The notes under the pieces are model-generated. The model was not told the origin of the DNA and did no database searches. It saw nothing but the letters and a program-made list of their open reading frames with translations. Shown piece after piece: positions 32,316-41,849 of a DNA stretch of 64,000 bases (the stretch's first letter is position 1; each line of letters opens with the position of its first letter). Origin of the DNA: an uncultured Pelagibacteraceae bacterium. GTDB lineage: Bacteria; Pseudomonadota; Alphaproteobacteria; Pelagibacterales; Pelagibacteraceae. A program made the position numbers and the translations under genes. Where the stretch lies: positions 49,839 through 113,838 of the forward strand of contig CACENP010000001.1 in assembly GCA_902560815.1 (NCBI GenBank), given 5' to 3'.

Positions 32316-33581
32316 CTAACTTCTCCTTATTCTAGATTTTATACTTTGAGCATGACCAATTAATCCCTCATACTCGGCAAGAGTTATAGCCTTCTTAGCA
32401 ATAACTTCAATGCCTTTTTTTGATAATTTTATGTAGCTTATTTTTTTATAAAATTCGCTAACATTTAGTCCAGAGGAAAATTTTGCTGAACCAAGTGTTG
32501 GTAGAATATGATTAGTTCCTACATTGTAATCAGTAGCTGCCATCGCAGAGTATTTTCCAATACAAATACTTCCTGTATTTTTTATTTTATTAACTAATTT
32601 TTTATAATTTTTTAAATTTAATTCTAAATGTTCTGGTGCTATTTCATTAATTGAATCAATTATTTGTGTATTATTATAAACTCTAAGAATTAATCCATTT
32701 TTTATAAGACTTTTTTTTGCAATATTTTTTCTTGGAATTTTATTTAATTCTTGTTTTAAAACTTTTTTTAAAGACTTTATAAAATCTTGATTATTTACTA
32801 TTAGTATACATTGTGAATTGGTATCATGTTCTGCTTGACCTATTAAAGATGTTAGAACCTCTTTTAAATTAGTATTTTTATCTGCTACAACTGTAATTTC
32901 ACTTGGACCAGCTATTCCTTCAATTCCGACATCTCCAAAAACTTCTTTTTTAGCTCTTGCAACATAATCATTGCCTGGTCCAACAATTTTATTTACTTTT
33001 TGTATATATGCTAAACTAGCTATGGCTTGACTGCCACCAACACTTATAATTTCTGAGATACCACATTTTTTTGCAGCATACATTACAGCAGGATTTAATT
33101 TTCCATTTAATCTTGGATTTGCGAGCACAACCCTTTTAACACCAGCAATTTTTTTTGCTAGAATAGCATTCATCAATAATGTTGAGGGAAGGTTAGATGG
33201 CACATATATTCCAACGGATTGAATAGGAATATATTTATATTCAATTTTATTATTTTGTTTATCCACATATTTAATATTTTTATTTTTTTGCAAAGAATGA
33301 AATTTTAAAATTCTAGAATAAGCAAAATCAATTGCATTTTTTATTTTAGGATCTAAAGATTTTATTGATTTATTTATTTCTTTTTTTGTGGGTTTTATCT
33401 TAGTATTTTTACTAAATTTTTTTTCATATTTTAGTAATGCTTTTTGTTTATTTTTTTTAATATCCTTTACAATTTTAATTACAATATCTGTATTAATTTT
33501 ACTTTTAAATCTTCTTTTATTAAGTATCAGTTTTAATCTGGATAAATAATTTGAGTTTTTACAATCTAATATTCTAATCAT
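32316..33581 (-). CDS. hisD: Histidinol dehydrogenase
   Basis: Final two oxidations to histidine (421 aa). Motifs include [41 protein letters not shown], and the zinc-site QAEHDTNSQ; the C-terminal [15 protein letters not shown] carries the family histidine. Length is normal. It lies between the DUF2948 gene (8-base overlap) and infA, the standard alphaproteobacterial murA-DUF2948-hisD-infA order. Confidence 0.94.
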   Translation of the reverse strand: MIRILDCKNSNYLSRLKLILNKRRFKSKINTDIVIKIVKDIKKNKQKALLKYEKKFSKNTKIKPTKKEINKSIKSLDPKIKNAIDFAYSRILKFHSLQKNKNIKYVDKQNNKIEYKYIPIQSVGIYVPSNLPSTLLMNAILAKKIAGVKRVVLANPRLNGKLNPAVMYAAKKCGISEIISVGGSQAIASLAYIQKVNKIVGPGNDYVARAKKEVFGDVGIEGIAGPSEITVVADKNTNLKEVLTSLIGQAEHDTNSQCILIVNNQDFIKSLKKVLKQELNKIPRKNIAKKSLIKNGLILRVYNNTQIIDSINEIAPEHLELNLKNYKKLVNKIKNTGSICIGKYSAMAATDYNVGTNHILPTLGSAKFSSGLNVSEFYKKISYIKLSKKGIEVIAKKAITLAEYEGLIGHAQSIKSRIRRS

Positions 33582-33972
33582 TTAACTTATTTTGATCCTC
33601 TAGGGTTACTTCTAAAACTTCAGTTAATAGAGTTATAAATGCATTATTTTTAAATAAAAGTGTTATCTCAAATTTTTCTTCGACTTTAAAAAGGTTAATA
33701 GCTATCAATTCTAAAATATTATCTTTATTATTTTGATCAATATTTTTTGACTTTACATCATCTACAAAATCAAACTTACAAATACTCTTAATTTTTTCTT
33801 TGCTATCTTTTTCTTTATTTAACCTTTCAATTAATAATAAAAATATTTTATTTTTTTTTAGAAATTTTATTTCTTCAACTTTTACTTTTGCTTCGGAACA
33901 ACATGCGGAAATAACCTGTATACCATTTGGATCTTTAGCTATGATTTTTGCAAGATATCTTTTTTCATTCAT
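33574..33972 (-). CDS. DUF2948 family protein
   Basis: A 132 aa protein recognised mainly by position between murA and hisD, where Alphaproteobacteria carry DUF2948, and by the pattern DPNGIQVISACCSEAKVKVEEI. Function unknown. The sequence is beta-rich with no membrane segment. It is separated from murA by no bases (stop/start adjacent) and overlaps hisD by 8 bases, so it is co-expressed with both. Confidence 0.75.
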   Translation of the reverse strand: MNEKRYLAKIIAKDPNGIQVISACCSEAKVKVEEIKFLKKNKIFLLLIERLNKEKDSKEKIKSICKFDFVDDVKSKNIDQNNKDNILELIAINLFKVEEKFEITLLFKNNAFITLLTEVLEVTLEDQNKLND

Positions 33973-35232
33973 TTAGGAAACTCTTCTAATATTAGCTCCT
34001 AGCTTTCTCAATTTTTTTTCTATTTGCTCATATCCTCTATCTAAATGATATATTCTATTTATTGTAGTTTTTCCTTTTGCGGATAATGCAGCAAGAATTA
34101 GTGAAACCGAAGCTCTTAAATCTGTTGCCATTAATTCAGCCGCTTTAAAATTTGTATTACCCTCAATAAAAGCTTTGTTTCCTTTTGTTTTAATTTTTGC
34201 ACCCATTCGGTTTAATTCTGCTACGTGCATAAATCTATTTTCAAAAATTTCTTCACTAATCACTGAGCGTTTTTTACTTTTGCAAAGTAATACCATTAGT
34301 TGTCCCTGCATGTCTGTTGGAAAACCTGGATACGGTGCTGTTTTTATATTAATATTTTTTATATTATTAGTTCCTTTAATATTTATCTGTTCATTTATAA
34401 TTTTTATTTTTGCTCCTAATTTTCTTAATATATCTATTTCAGTTTTTATAATATTGGGATTAATTCCTATAATTTTTAAATTTCCCTCTGTTGACGCGGC
34501 TGCAATTAAATATGTACCAGCTTCAATTCTATCAGGCATAATTTCATATTTTACTTCTTTAAAATTTTTAACTCCTACAATTTTTAAAGTTCTTTTTCCA
34601 ATCCATTTAATCTTTCCTCCCATACAATTAATAAAATTTACTAAATCTTTTATTTCGGGCTCAATCGCGCACCTAGACAGGATGGTAGTACCTTCAGCCA
34701 TGGATGAGGCTATAATTAAATTTTCTGTTGCTCCTACTGATATTTTTGGAAATTTAATCTTTGCACCTTTTAATTTTTTTTTGGAATAAGCGTGAACATA
34801 ACCATCAATTATTTTATAATTTATTCCTAATTTTGCTAAAGCTTTTAAGTGTAAATCTATAGGTCTTACACCAATACTACAGCCTCCAGGAGTAGAAACT
34901 TTTGCTTTGCCATATCTTGACAACATTGATCCCAAAACTAAAAAAGACCCTCTCATTGTTCGCAAAAAATTATAACTAGCAAATGTTTTTAATTTTTTTT
35001 TATTTTGTATAGTTATTGAATTTTTATTTTTTGAATATTTAACAATTGAACCTATGGATTCTAATAATTTTATCATTGTCTGAATATCTTTTACGTTTGG
35101 AAGATTTTTTAAAATAATTTTTTTATTTGATAAAATTGTTGCTGCTAAAATTGGTAGTGCAGCATTCTTAGAACCTGAAATACGTACACTCCCTTTGAGC
35201 TTTTTTGCTCCAAAGACTTCTAGTTTATCCAT
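33973..35232 (-). CDS. murA: UDP-N-acetylglucosamine 1-carboxyvinyltransferase
   Basis: First committed step of peptidoglycan synthesis (419 aa). The N-terminal SGSKNAALPILAATIL contains the substrate-binding K-N pair, and the catalytic cysteine is in TPGGCSIGVRPIDLH (about residue 115). APYPGFPTDMQGQ and AELNRMGAKI complete the signature. Cys rather than Asp at the active site implies ordinary fosfomycin sensitivity by family knowledge. It is downstream of dcd with a 2-base gap. Confidence 0.95.
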   Translation of the reverse strand: MDKLEVFGAKKLKGSVRISGSKNAALPILAATILSNKKIILKNLPNVKDIQTMIKLLESIGSIVKYSKNKNSITIQNKKKLKTFASYNFLRTMRGSFLVLGSMLSRYGKAKVSTPGGCSIGVRPIDLHLKALAKLGINYKIIDGYVHAYSKKKLKGAKIKFPKISVGATENLIIASSMAEGTTILSRCAIEPEIKDLVNFINCMGGKIKWIGKRTLKIVGVKNFKEVKYEIMPDRIEAGTYLIAAASTEGNLKIIGINPNIIKTEIDILRKLGAKIKIINEQINIKGTNNIKNINIKTAPYPGFPTDMQGQLMVLLCKSKKRSVISEEIFENRFMHVAELNRMGAKIKTKGNKAFIEGNTNFKAAELMATDLRASVSLILAALSAKGKTTINRIYHLDRGYEQIEKKLRKLGANIRRVS

Positions 35233-35234
35233 TA

Positions 35235-35789
35235 TTAAACTTTGGGTAAAGTTACACCTTTTTGACCCATATATTTTCCTTTTCTATCAGCATAAGTCAC
35301 TTCGGGAACCTCATTTCCTTTCAAAAATATAAATTGAGCAACTCCTTCATTTGCATATATTTTGGCAGGCAGCGGAGTAGTGTTTGAAAATTCAAGAGTA
35401 ACATGGCCTTCCCAACCTGGCTCTAAAGGAGTGACGTTTACAATTATTCCGCATCGAGCATATGTGGATTTTCCAAGGCAAATTACCAATATATCTTTTG
35501 GGATTTTAAAATATTCAACTGTACTTGCTAAAACAAATGAATTTGGTGGTATAATACATTCTGATCCAGTTTTTGTAACAAAGTTAGTTGATTTAAAATT
35601 TTTTGGATCTACAACTTCAGAATTTACATTTGTAAATACTTTAAACTCTGAGGCAACACGAGCATCATAACCAAAGCTTGAAGTTCCAAAAGATATTTTA
35701 TTTCCTCTAACTTGACCGTCCTCAAAAGGAGATATCATTTCATGCTCCTTTGCCATTTTCTTAATCCATTTATCAGATTGGACGGACAT
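35235..35789 (-). CDS. dcd: dCTP deaminase
   Basis: Deaminates dCTP to dUTP (184 aa). Signatures: [15 protein letters not shown], the catalytic-site region [21 protein letters not shown] (given in part: [10 protein letters not shown], then [13 protein letters not shown]) with the catalytic Glu, and the C-terminal [10 protein letters not shown] lid. Length is normal for the alphaproteobacterial form. It overlaps the 38 aa gene upstream by 17 bases. Confidence 0.93.
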   Translation of the reverse strand: MSVQSDKWIKKMAKEHEMISPFEDGQVRGNKISFGTSSFGYDARVASEFKVFTNVNSEVVDPKNFKSTNFVTKTGSECIIPPNSFVLASTVEYFKIPKDILVICLGKSTYARCGIIVNVTPLEPGWEGHVTLEFSNTTPLPAKIYANEGVAQFIFLKGNEVPEVTYADRKGKYMGQKGVTLPKV

Positions 35790-35889
35790 TATTTTTTTTA
35801 TTTTGTTGTTTTTTTTGAAAAATTTTTCTTTTTTTTAAATTTTTTTTTAATGCAATTTCTAATTTGCTTTTCTTATCTTTTTTATCCAT
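35773..35889 (-). CDS. Small lysine-rich protein upstream of dcd
   Basis: A 38 aa ORF ([22 protein letters not shown], seen in two parts as [13 protein letters not shown] and [16 protein letters not shown]). The pattern [11 protein letters not shown] resembles a family of tiny basic alphaproteobacterial proteins with LxxALxENLKRRK. Its ATG immediately follows the stop codon of the 67 aa gene and its end overlaps dcd by 17 bases. Function unknown; an RNA- or ribosome-associated role is only a guess from its charge. Confidence 0.5.
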   Translation of the reverse strand: MDKKDKKSKLEIALKKNLKKRKIFQKKQQNKKNNVRPI

Positions 35890-36093
35890 TTATTTCTTAT
35901 CAGGATCGGTAAGCATATCCAGTGTAATGACTTGGTCTAATGGAATAGTTTTGTCTTCCTCTTTTTTTTCTTTTACAAAACCTGATTTGGCTTGTTTCTT
36001 GGCTCGTTTTTCTGCAAGCTTTCTTTCACGCTTTGCTTTTTTTTCCATAAGCTTTGAGCCCTTGTTCGCGCCATATGTGTAGTGTATGCCCAT
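35890..36093 (-). CDS. Small Lys/Arg-rich uncharacterised protein
   Basis: A 67 aa protein starting MGIHYTYGANKGSKLM, followed by a highly basic helix (KKAKRERKLAEKRAKKQAKS) and an acidic tail ending LDMLTDPDKK. No known domain. The stop abuts the ATG of the next small gene, so it likely opens the operon of two small genes plus dcd-murA. Another frame over the same region is open but has no such spacing support. Confidence 0.55.
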   Translation of the reverse strand: MGIHYTYGANKGSKLMEKKAKRERKLAEKRAKKQAKSGFVKEKKEEDKTIPLDQVITLDMLTDPDKK

Positions 36094-36188
36094 AACATTT
36101 CCTTATAATTAGATATAAACCATTTTGAAAAAAAATTAAGTCTTTTATATGACCAAAACAATCTTATACACTAATTATTTTTAATTAA

Positions 36189-36266
36189 GCCCCTGTAGTT
36201 TTAGCCTGGTTAAAACAGGCCCTTGGTAAGGGTCAGTCAGGAGTTCGAATCTCCTCGGGGGCACCA
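36189..36266 (+). tRNA. tRNA-Thr (anticodon GGT)
   Basis: Plus-strand cloverleaf: acceptor GCCCCTG with CGGGGGC, D stem GTTT/AAAC with a GG-containing loop, anticodon stem GGCCC/GGGTC with loop TTGGTAA (anticodon GGT, threonine), and T arm AGGAG-TTCGAAT-CTCCT. Discriminator A and encoded CCA. Confidence 0.9.
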
Positions 36267-36272
36267 TTTAAA

Positions 36273-36992
36273 TTAGTTTTTATAAAATTTTTTTCTCAAA
36301 AAATAACTTAAAAGTATAATTAAAACAAAAGCAATTATAGGGATATATATATCTTTCGAAGTTAAGAGAGTTATAAAACTTGGTGGCGTAGCATTTGATT
36401 GAATTATTTTTTCAATACCCGCGCCAAGACTCGTTCCAACAAAAAGTTGGGGAGCCATACCAATCATTGATCCAAAAAAGAAATTTTTTATCTTAATATT
36501 AAAAATTGTTGGTAAAATATTTGATATTGCAAAAGGTATTCCTCCTACAAATCTATAAATTAAAAAAAATAAAAATTCATTTTTTTTGAACTTATCAGTA
36601 AGTAAAGCAAACTTTTTTGAAAATTTATCTTTTATTAAATCCCTAAAAAAATAATTTGCTAAAATATATAATAAAGTTGACCCACAAGATAGTCCTAAAA
36701 TAACTAAAATTGTTCCGATCCATTTTCCAAAAATAAATCCACCAACTAAAAAAATTGGTGTTCCAAAACCCAGCAGTAAGACCCATATGATTGTAAAAAT
36801 TAAGAAAATTAATGAAGTTATAAAAAAACTACTTTCTCTTGCAGAAATTAAATAATTTGTATTATTTTTTATAAAGTCATAACTTGCAAGCTCGGTTAAA
36901 GTAAAATTATTAAAAATTAACCATAAAAATAATATAACTATCGATAAATAAATAACTCCTAAGAATATTTTAACATTTGTATCTTTTTTCAT
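36273..36992 (-). CDS. TVP38/TMEM64 (VTT domain) family membrane protein
   Basis: Inner-membrane protein of 239 aa with about five to six hydrophobic segments. The VTT/SNARE-associated signature is visible as FLVGGFIFGKWIGTILVILG followed by CGSTLLYILANYFFRD, and FLIYRFVGGIPFAISNILP. Relatives act as lipid scramblases or in membrane homeostasis; the substrate is unknown. It converges with the tRNA-Thr gene and is divergent from rpmH. Confidence 0.82.
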   Translation of the reverse strand: MKKDTNVKIFLGVIYLSIVILFLWLIFNNFTLTELASYDFIKNNTNYLISARESSFFITSLIFLIFTIIWVLLLGFGTPIFLVGGFIFGKWIGTILVILGLSCGSTLLYILANYFFRDLIKDKFSKKFALLTDKFKKNEFLFFLIYRFVGGIPFAISNILPTIFNIKIKNFFFGSMIGMAPQLFVGTSLGAGIEKIIQSNATPPSFITLLTSKDIYIPIIAFVLIILLSYFLRKKFYKN

Positions 36993-37077
36993 ATATTTAT
37001 CTTCTAGAATTCTCTGTACTTTATTACACTTATTTCTTATAACTACCGAAATTTTAAATACATTTTATTAAGTTATT

Positions 37078-37212
37078 ATGAAAAGAACATATCAGCCAAG
37101 TAAATTAGTTAGAAAAAGAAGGCACGGCTTTAGATCTAAGATGAGAACTAAGGGAGGAAAAAAACTAATATCTAGAAGAAGGGCAAAAGGGAGAAAAAAA
37201 CTTACTGTTTAA
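37078..37212 (+). CDS. rpmH: 50S ribosomal protein L34
   Basis: A 44 aa protein: [18 protein letters not shown], then [20 protein letters not shown], an almost exact L34 consensus. Its stop overlaps the rnpA ATG by one base. It opens the conserved rpmH-rnpA-yidD-yidC block. The 85 bases before the start hold the divergent promoter region. Confidence 0.96.
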   Translation: MKRTYQPSKLVRKRRHGFRSKMRTKGGKKLISRRRAKGRKKLTV

Positions 37213-37553
37213 TGAGTACAAAATTGTTGAGTCTTTCAAAAAATGAGGATTTCAAATCAATACTAGCAGGAGGAAAGATATCTAATAAGTATCTAACTAT
37301 TTTCTTCAAAAGACTTTCTGGTAAAAGTAATAAATATTTAAATATTAGTTTTGTAACTCAGAAAAAATTAGGCAATGCAGTTAGAAGAAATAAAATAAAA
37401 AGAAGACTTAGAAATATTATGAATCAAATTTTAAAAATTTCAAAATTAAATTTAAATTACTCTTATTTAATTATTACAAAAAAAAATATAATAAGTGCAA
37501 GTTTTTCAGATATCAAAGAAGTTATATTTAAAGATTTTAAAAAAATAAAATAA
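37212..37553 (+). CDS. rnpA: Ribonuclease P protein component
   Basis: Protein subunit (113 aa) of RNase P, which matures tRNA 5' ends. The family RNR motif region reads KKLGNAVRRNKIKRRLRNIM (about 53-72). N-terminal LLSLSKNEDFKSIL is typical. Coupled to rpmH (1-base overlap) and to yidD (1-base overlap). Confidence 0.93.
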   Translation: MSTKLLSLSKNEDFKSILAGGKISNKYLTIFFKRLSGKSNKYLNISFVTQKKLGNAVRRNKIKRRLRNIMNQILKISKLNLNYSYLIITKKNIISASFSDIKEVIFKDFKKIK

Positions 37554-37795
37554 TGAAAATTTTTTCAAAAACTCTAATTATATTAATAAAAGTTTATCAA
37601 TTAATTTTATCCCCTATTCTAGGAAATAACTGTAGATATCTTCCAACATGTTCTGAATATTTTATTGATTGTCTTAAAGAATTTGGGTTTATAAAAGGCT
37701 GTATGCTGGGTACTAAAAGAATTTTGTCTTGCCATCCAATTAAAATTTTGGGTGGTAGCAGTGGGTTTGACCCCGTAAAAAAGAAAAGAAATTAA
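37553..37795 (+). CDS. yidD: Membrane protein insertion efficiency factor YidD
   Basis: An 80 aa amphipathic protein with the family cysteines and pattern YQLILSPILGNNCRYLPTCSEY, read here as YQLILSPILGNNCRY then PTCSEYFIDC, and later RILSCHPIKILGGSSGFDPV. It assists YidC. Perfectly placed between rnpA and yidC. Confidence 0.93.
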   Translation: MKIFSKTLIILIKVYQLILSPILGNNCRYLPTCSEYFIDCLKEFGFIKGCMLGTKRILSCHPIKILGGSSGFDPVKKKRN

Positions 37796-39475
37796 ATGGA
37801 TACAAAAAATGTTATTGCAGCAATTTCTCTTAGTGCAGCTGTAATTATTCTTTACTCACTTTTTTGGGCTCCAAGCCCACAAGAGTTAAAAGAAGCTAAT
37901 CAAGAAAAGAATAAAGTTATAGAAACAACTGAAGCTCCAAGTTTAGAAGTTGAAGAAAAAGTATTAGAGATTTCAAGAGATGAAGCAAAATCAAAAAATC
38001 AAAGAATAGAATTTGAAAATATTAGCATGAAAGGGTCGATTTCTTTAATGGGTGGTACAATTGATGACCTAACATTCAAAAAATATACTGAAACGTTAAA
38101 TGGAAACGATCAGATAGTTTTATTGAATCCTCGAAATTTAAATAATGGATATTACGTTGAAACTGGCTGGGCAACTAATAATGAAAATATAGATGTGCCA
38201 AATAGCAAAACTATATGGAATGTAGTGGGAAATAATAAATTAACATCAAATAATCCTATAAATCTTAGATGGGAAAATGATCAAGGAATAATATTTGAAA
38301 AAAAAATAAGTATAGACGATGAATATTTGTTTAATGTTGATCAATCAATAAAAAATACAACAGAAAAAAAATATAATTTTTATCCTTATGGTCAAATTAT
38401 AAGAAATACTGCACCCGAAGTAACAAACTTTTATATTCTTCACGAAGGTCTTATCGGAGTGTTTGATGACCAATTAGTAGAACAAGATTATGATGATATA
38501 GAAGAGAAAAAATATTCAGTTAATGCAGGTAAAGGGTGGCTAGGTATTACTGATAAATATTGGATTACTAGCTTAGTTCCAGAAAAAAATAAAGAATTTA
38601 AGGCAGATTTTGAATTTAAGAATAAATTTAAGGCGAATTTTATTGAAAGAAACCCTACTACTGTAGGCGCAAATGAAACTAAATCAAATAATATTAAAAT
38701 TATTGTAGCAGCTAAAGAGGTCAGTGTTATTGATGGATATGCACAAAAATTAAAAATAGATAAATTTGATTTAGCTATAGATTGGGGCTGGTTTTACTTC
38801 ATTGTTAAAAATCTATTTTTTGCAATTGATTACTTTTATAAACTCACTGGTAATTTTGGAATTGCAATAATTATGATTACTGCGTGTATACGACTGGCAT
38901 TTTTTCCACTTTCAAACTATTCATTCAGATCAATGGCAAAAATGAAAGTCCTTCAACCAGAAATGACAAGGTTGAAAGAACTTCACAAAGAAGACAAGGT
39001 AAAATTACAACAAGAAATGATGGCATTATATAAAAAAGAAAAAATTAATCCTCTTTCTGGTTGTTTGCCAATTTTAATTCAAATACCGTTCTTTTTTGCA
39101 ATCTATAAGATGTTATTCGTAACTATAGAAATGAGACACCAACCTTTTTTTGGGTGGATACATGATTTATCAGAGAGAGACCCAACATCAATTTTTAATT
39201 TATTTGGAATAATACCCTGGGATCCACCATCATTTTTGCTGATCGGTGCTTGGCCTTGTTTAATGGGAGTTTCAATGTTTTTACAACAAAAACTTAACCC
39301 TACTCCTCCTGACCCAATACAGGCAAAAATATTTATGTTCTTTCCACTTTTTTTAACTGTAATATTGGCACCTTTCCCATCGGGCCTTGTGATTTATTGG
39401 ACAGTAAATAACATTTTAACTATGGCACAACAGTTTGTTATTATGAAAAGAACAGCTGTTAAAACAATACAATAA
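37796..39475 (+). CDS. yidC: Membrane protein insertase YidC
   Basis: Inner-membrane insertase of 559 aa: an N-terminal helix (about 5-23), a large periplasmic domain (about 60-330), then the conserved five-helix core with GNFGIAIIMITACIRLAFFP, the hydrophilic hairpin SYRSMAKMK-like segment (here NYSFRSMAKMKVLQPEM), INPLSGCLPILIQIPFFFA, and the final FPSGLVIYWTVNNILTMAQQ. Normal size for a Gram-negative YidC. It starts right after the yidD stop, and argB begins right after its own stop; engB, which often follows yidC, is absent. Confidence 0.95.
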   Translation: MDTKNVIAAISLSAAVIILYSLFWAPSPQELKEANQEKNKVIETTEAPSLEVEEKVLEISRDEAKSKNQRIEFENISMKGSISLMGGTIDDLTFKKYTETLNGNDQIVLLNPRNLNNGYYVETGWATNNENIDVPNSKTIWNVVGNNKLTSNNPINLRWENDQGIIFEKKISIDDEYLFNVDQSIKNTTEKKYNFYPYGQIIRNTAPEVTNFYILHEGLIGVFDDQLVEQDYDDIEEKKYSVNAGKGWLGITDKYWITSLVPEKNKEFKADFEFKNKFKANFIERNPTTVGANETKSNNIKIIVAAKEVSVIDGYAQKLKIDKFDLAIDWGWFYFIVKNLFFAIDYFYKLTGNFGIAIIMITACIRLAFFPLSNYSFRSMAKMKVLQPEMTRLKELHKEDKVKLQQEMMALYKKEKINPLSGCLPILIQIPFFFAIYKMLFVTIEMRHQPFFGWIHDLSERDPTSIFNLFGIIPWDPPSFLLIGAWPCLMGVSMFLQQKLNPTPPDPIQAKIFMFFPLFLTVILAPFPSGLVIYWTVNNILTMAQQFVIMKRTAVKTIQ

Positions 39476-40324
39476 ATGGATTTAGAAAAAATTTTACCTG
39501 CTAATGGTCCATCTATTAATGAAGTAAAAAAATATATTGAAAAGTATTTAGAAGAAGTAATTGTGATTAAATGTGGTGGATCAGTACTTCTTGATGAAAG
39601 TTTATTTAAACAATTCATTGAAGATGTTTCTGTAATATATAAGTTGGGATTATCAGTAATAGTTGTTCATGGAGGTGGAAAAAATATAAAAAAAAAACTT
39701 GATGAATTAAATATAGAATCAAAGTTTATTGATGGTTTGAGAGTTACCGATGAAATAACTATTAAAGTTGTTGAAGAAGCACTTTTAGAATTAAATTTTG
39801 AAATTATAAATAATTTAAAAAATCTTCAAACAAGTGCAGAAACTATAGCGCCACATAATAAAAATATAATTAAAATTAAACCAGAAAAAAAAGAACTTGG
39901 TTTTGTTGGTTCGCCAAAAGATATAGATTTAAAGGAAATTTTAAAAATAATAAAAGAAAAAAAAATTCCTATAGTAGTGCCTATGGGTACCGGTGATGAT
40001 AAAAAAATTTATAATATAAATGCCGATATTGCTGCTGGAGCAGTTGCTAAAGAACTAAACTCAAGAAGATTATTGCTGATGACTGATGTAGAGGGTGTTC
40101 TTGATAAAAATAAAAAACTAATCCCAGAGATTGATTCTTTAATTGCAGAAAAAATGCTTAAAGATGGTGATATTTCTGGTGGGATGATTCCAAAAATCAA
40201 TACCTGTCTTGATGCTGTAAATAATGGAGTAACAGGTGTAGTTATAGTTGATGGAAGAAAACCTCATTCAATATTATTTGAGCTATTTTCTGATAAAGGT
40301 GCTGGAACTTTAATCAGAAAATGA
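39476..40324 (+). CDS. argB: Acetylglutamate kinase
   Basis: Second step of arginine synthesis (282 aa). VIKCGGSVL at about 25-33 (ATP phosphate), VVHGGGKNI at about 61-69, and LLLMTDVEGVLDKNKKLI with the following KINTCLDAVNNGV segment are typical of the amino-acid kinase fold. It overlaps the next gene by 4 bases. argD and argF are at the start of the window, so arginine genes are dispersed. Confidence 0.94.
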   Translation: MDLEKILPANGPSINEVKKYIEKYLEEVIVIKCGGSVLLDESLFKQFIEDVSVIYKLGLSVIVVHGGGKNIKKKLDELNIESKFIDGLRVTDEITIKVVEEALLELNFEIINNLKNLQTSAETIAPHNKNIIKIKPEKKELGFVGSPKDIDLKEILKIIKEKKIPIVVPMGTGDDKKIYNINADIAAGAVAKELNSRRLLLMTDVEGVLDKNKKLIPEIDSLIAEKMLKDGDISGGMIPKINTCLDAVNNGVTGVVIVDGRKPHSILFELFSDKGAGTLIRK

Positions 40325-41010
40325 AGGATTTAAAAAAAGTAAAATATTTAATTTTGGATATGGATGGATGTGTATATCATCCAAAATATTTAAAAACTTT
40401 ATTTGGTCAGGTATCAACCAGAATGACAGAATTTATATCAATTAAACTTGGTATAGATAAAATTAAGGCAAAAGAAATTCAAGCAGATTATTTTTATAAA
40501 TACGATACTTCCTTAAATGGATTAATGAAAAATTATCCAGATTTGATAGATGCTAAAGAGTTCCTTAAGTACGTACACAATATTAATTATGATTGTCTTG
40601 AAAAAGATACGGAATTAAGAGAAGAACTATTAAAATTAGATGTAAAAATGTATTGCGCAACTAATGGCAGTAAAGAACATGCTATTAATTGTATGAAAAA
40701 AATAGGTATTGATGATTTATTTGAAGGAAAAATTATGGATATTGTTGATTTTCAATTTAAACCAAAACCTAACCCTGATTCACTTAAATTGATGTGCGAC
40801 AAGTTTAAAATCCCTACTAGAGAAGAAACTGTTTATATAGAAGATATTGCTAAAAACCTCTCATCAGGTACAGCAAAAGACATGACAAAAGTTTGGTTTA
40901 TTAATGATCAACCAATTAATGACATAGAAAAGTATAAAGATGTGATTGATTATAAAATTGATAATCTTGCTTTATTTTTAAAAAAAATAAGGTTATTAAA
41001 AGAGAAATAA
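40321..41010 (+). CDS. Pyrimidine 5'-nucleotidase, HAD superfamily
   Basis: HAD hydrolase (229 aa) of the Sdt1/pyrimidine-5'-nucleotidase type. Motif I is LDMDGCVYHP (nucleophile Asp, about 15), motif II the Ser/Thr in CATNGSKEH, motif III the lysine in FKPKPNPDSL, and motif IV VYIEDIAKNL. Likely dephosphorylates UMP/CMP-like nucleotides. It overlaps argB by 4 bases and lies 4 bases before dapD. Confidence 0.83.
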   Translation: MKDLKKVKYLILDMDGCVYHPKYLKTLFGQVSTRMTEFISIKLGIDKIKAKEIQADYFYKYDTSLNGLMKNYPDLIDAKEFLKYVHNINYDCLEKDTELREELLKLDVKMYCATNGSKEHAINCMKKIGIDDLFEGKIMDIVDFQFKPKPNPDSLKLMCDKFKIPTREETVYIEDIAKNLSSGTAKDMTKVWFINDQPINDIEKYKDVIDYKIDNLALFLKKIRLLKEK

Positions 41011-41014
41011 TATT

Positions 41015-41845
41015 ATGAGTGATATTGAAAAAATTATAAATGATGCTTGGGAAATTAAAGATCAAATCAATAAAGATTCTGATAAGTCTATAACTGATGC
41101 TGTTAAGCATATTTTAAAAGACTTAGACCAGGGAAAAATTAGAGTTGCTGAGAAAGTTAATGGAGAGTGGGTTACTCATCAATATATTAAAAAAGCTATC
41201 ATGCTAAGTTTTAGAACTCACGAAAAGGAAGTTTTACAAGGGCCATATTCCTCATGGACCGATTTATCTGTTTATTTGAAAGGAAAGACAGCGGGATGGG
41301 GTCCTGAAGAATTTAAGAAAGCTGGATTCAGAATGTTGCCTAACTCACCCGTTCGATTTGGATCTTTCATAAATAAAAACGCTGTATTAATGCCATGTTT
41401 TATAAATGTAGGAGCTTACGTTGATTCTAACACAATGATGGATACATTCTCAAGAGCTGGGAGTTGTTGTCAAATAGGAAAAAATTGTCATATTTCTGCT
41501 GGAAGTGGTGTAGGTGGTGTATTGGAACCTGCTCAAGCGTTACCAACAATTATTGAAGATAATGTATTTTTAGGAGCTATGTCTGAAGTTGTAGAAGGCG
41601 TAATTGTAGGCGAAGGATCAGTCTTAAGTATGGGAATGTATATTGGTCAATCAACAAAAATAGTAAATAGATCGACGGGCGAAATAACTTATGGAAAAAT
41701 TCCACCTTATTCTGTTGTTGTACCAGGTACTCTGCCAGATAAAAAGAATCCATCAGCTCCATCTTTAAGTTGTGCAGTTATAATTAAACAGGTTGACGAA
41801 AAAACTAGGTCTAAAACTTCAATTAACGATCTTTTAAGAGAATAG
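41015..41845 (+). CDS. dapD: 2,3,4,5-tetrahydropyridine-2,6-dicarboxylate N-succinyltransferase
   Basis: Succinylase step of lysine/diaminopimelate synthesis (276 aa). The left-handed beta-helix hexapeptide repeats run from about 110 to 240 (NVGAYVDSNTMMDTFSRAGS, then QIGKNCHISAGSGVGGVLEP). Followed 4 bases later by dapE, so the succinyl branch of the DAP pathway is encoded together. Confidence 0.95.
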   Translation: MSDIEKIINDAWEIKDQINKDSDKSITDAVKHILKDLDQGKIRVAEKVNGEWVTHQYIKKAIMLSFRTHEKEVLQGPYSSWTDLSVYLKGKTAGWGPEEFKKAGFRMLPNSPVRFGSFINKNAVLMPCFINVGAYVDSNTMMDTFSRAGSCCQIGKNCHISAGSGVGGVLEPAQALPTIIEDNVFLGAMSEVVEGVIVGEGSVLSMGMYIGQSTKIVNRSTGEITYGKIPPYSVVVPGTLPDKKNPSAPSLSCAVIIKQVDEKTRSKTSINDLLRE

Positions 41846-41849
41846 ATTA

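Noticed and set aside
34175-34789. A 204-codon plus-strand open frame inside murA
   Set aside because: It is the shadow of the well-supported murA frame on the opposite strand and shows no domain or start context.
35973-36161. Alternative minus-strand open frame over the 67 aa small gene
   Set aside because: The 67 aa frame has stop-start coupling with the next gene; this one has no spacing or similarity support.
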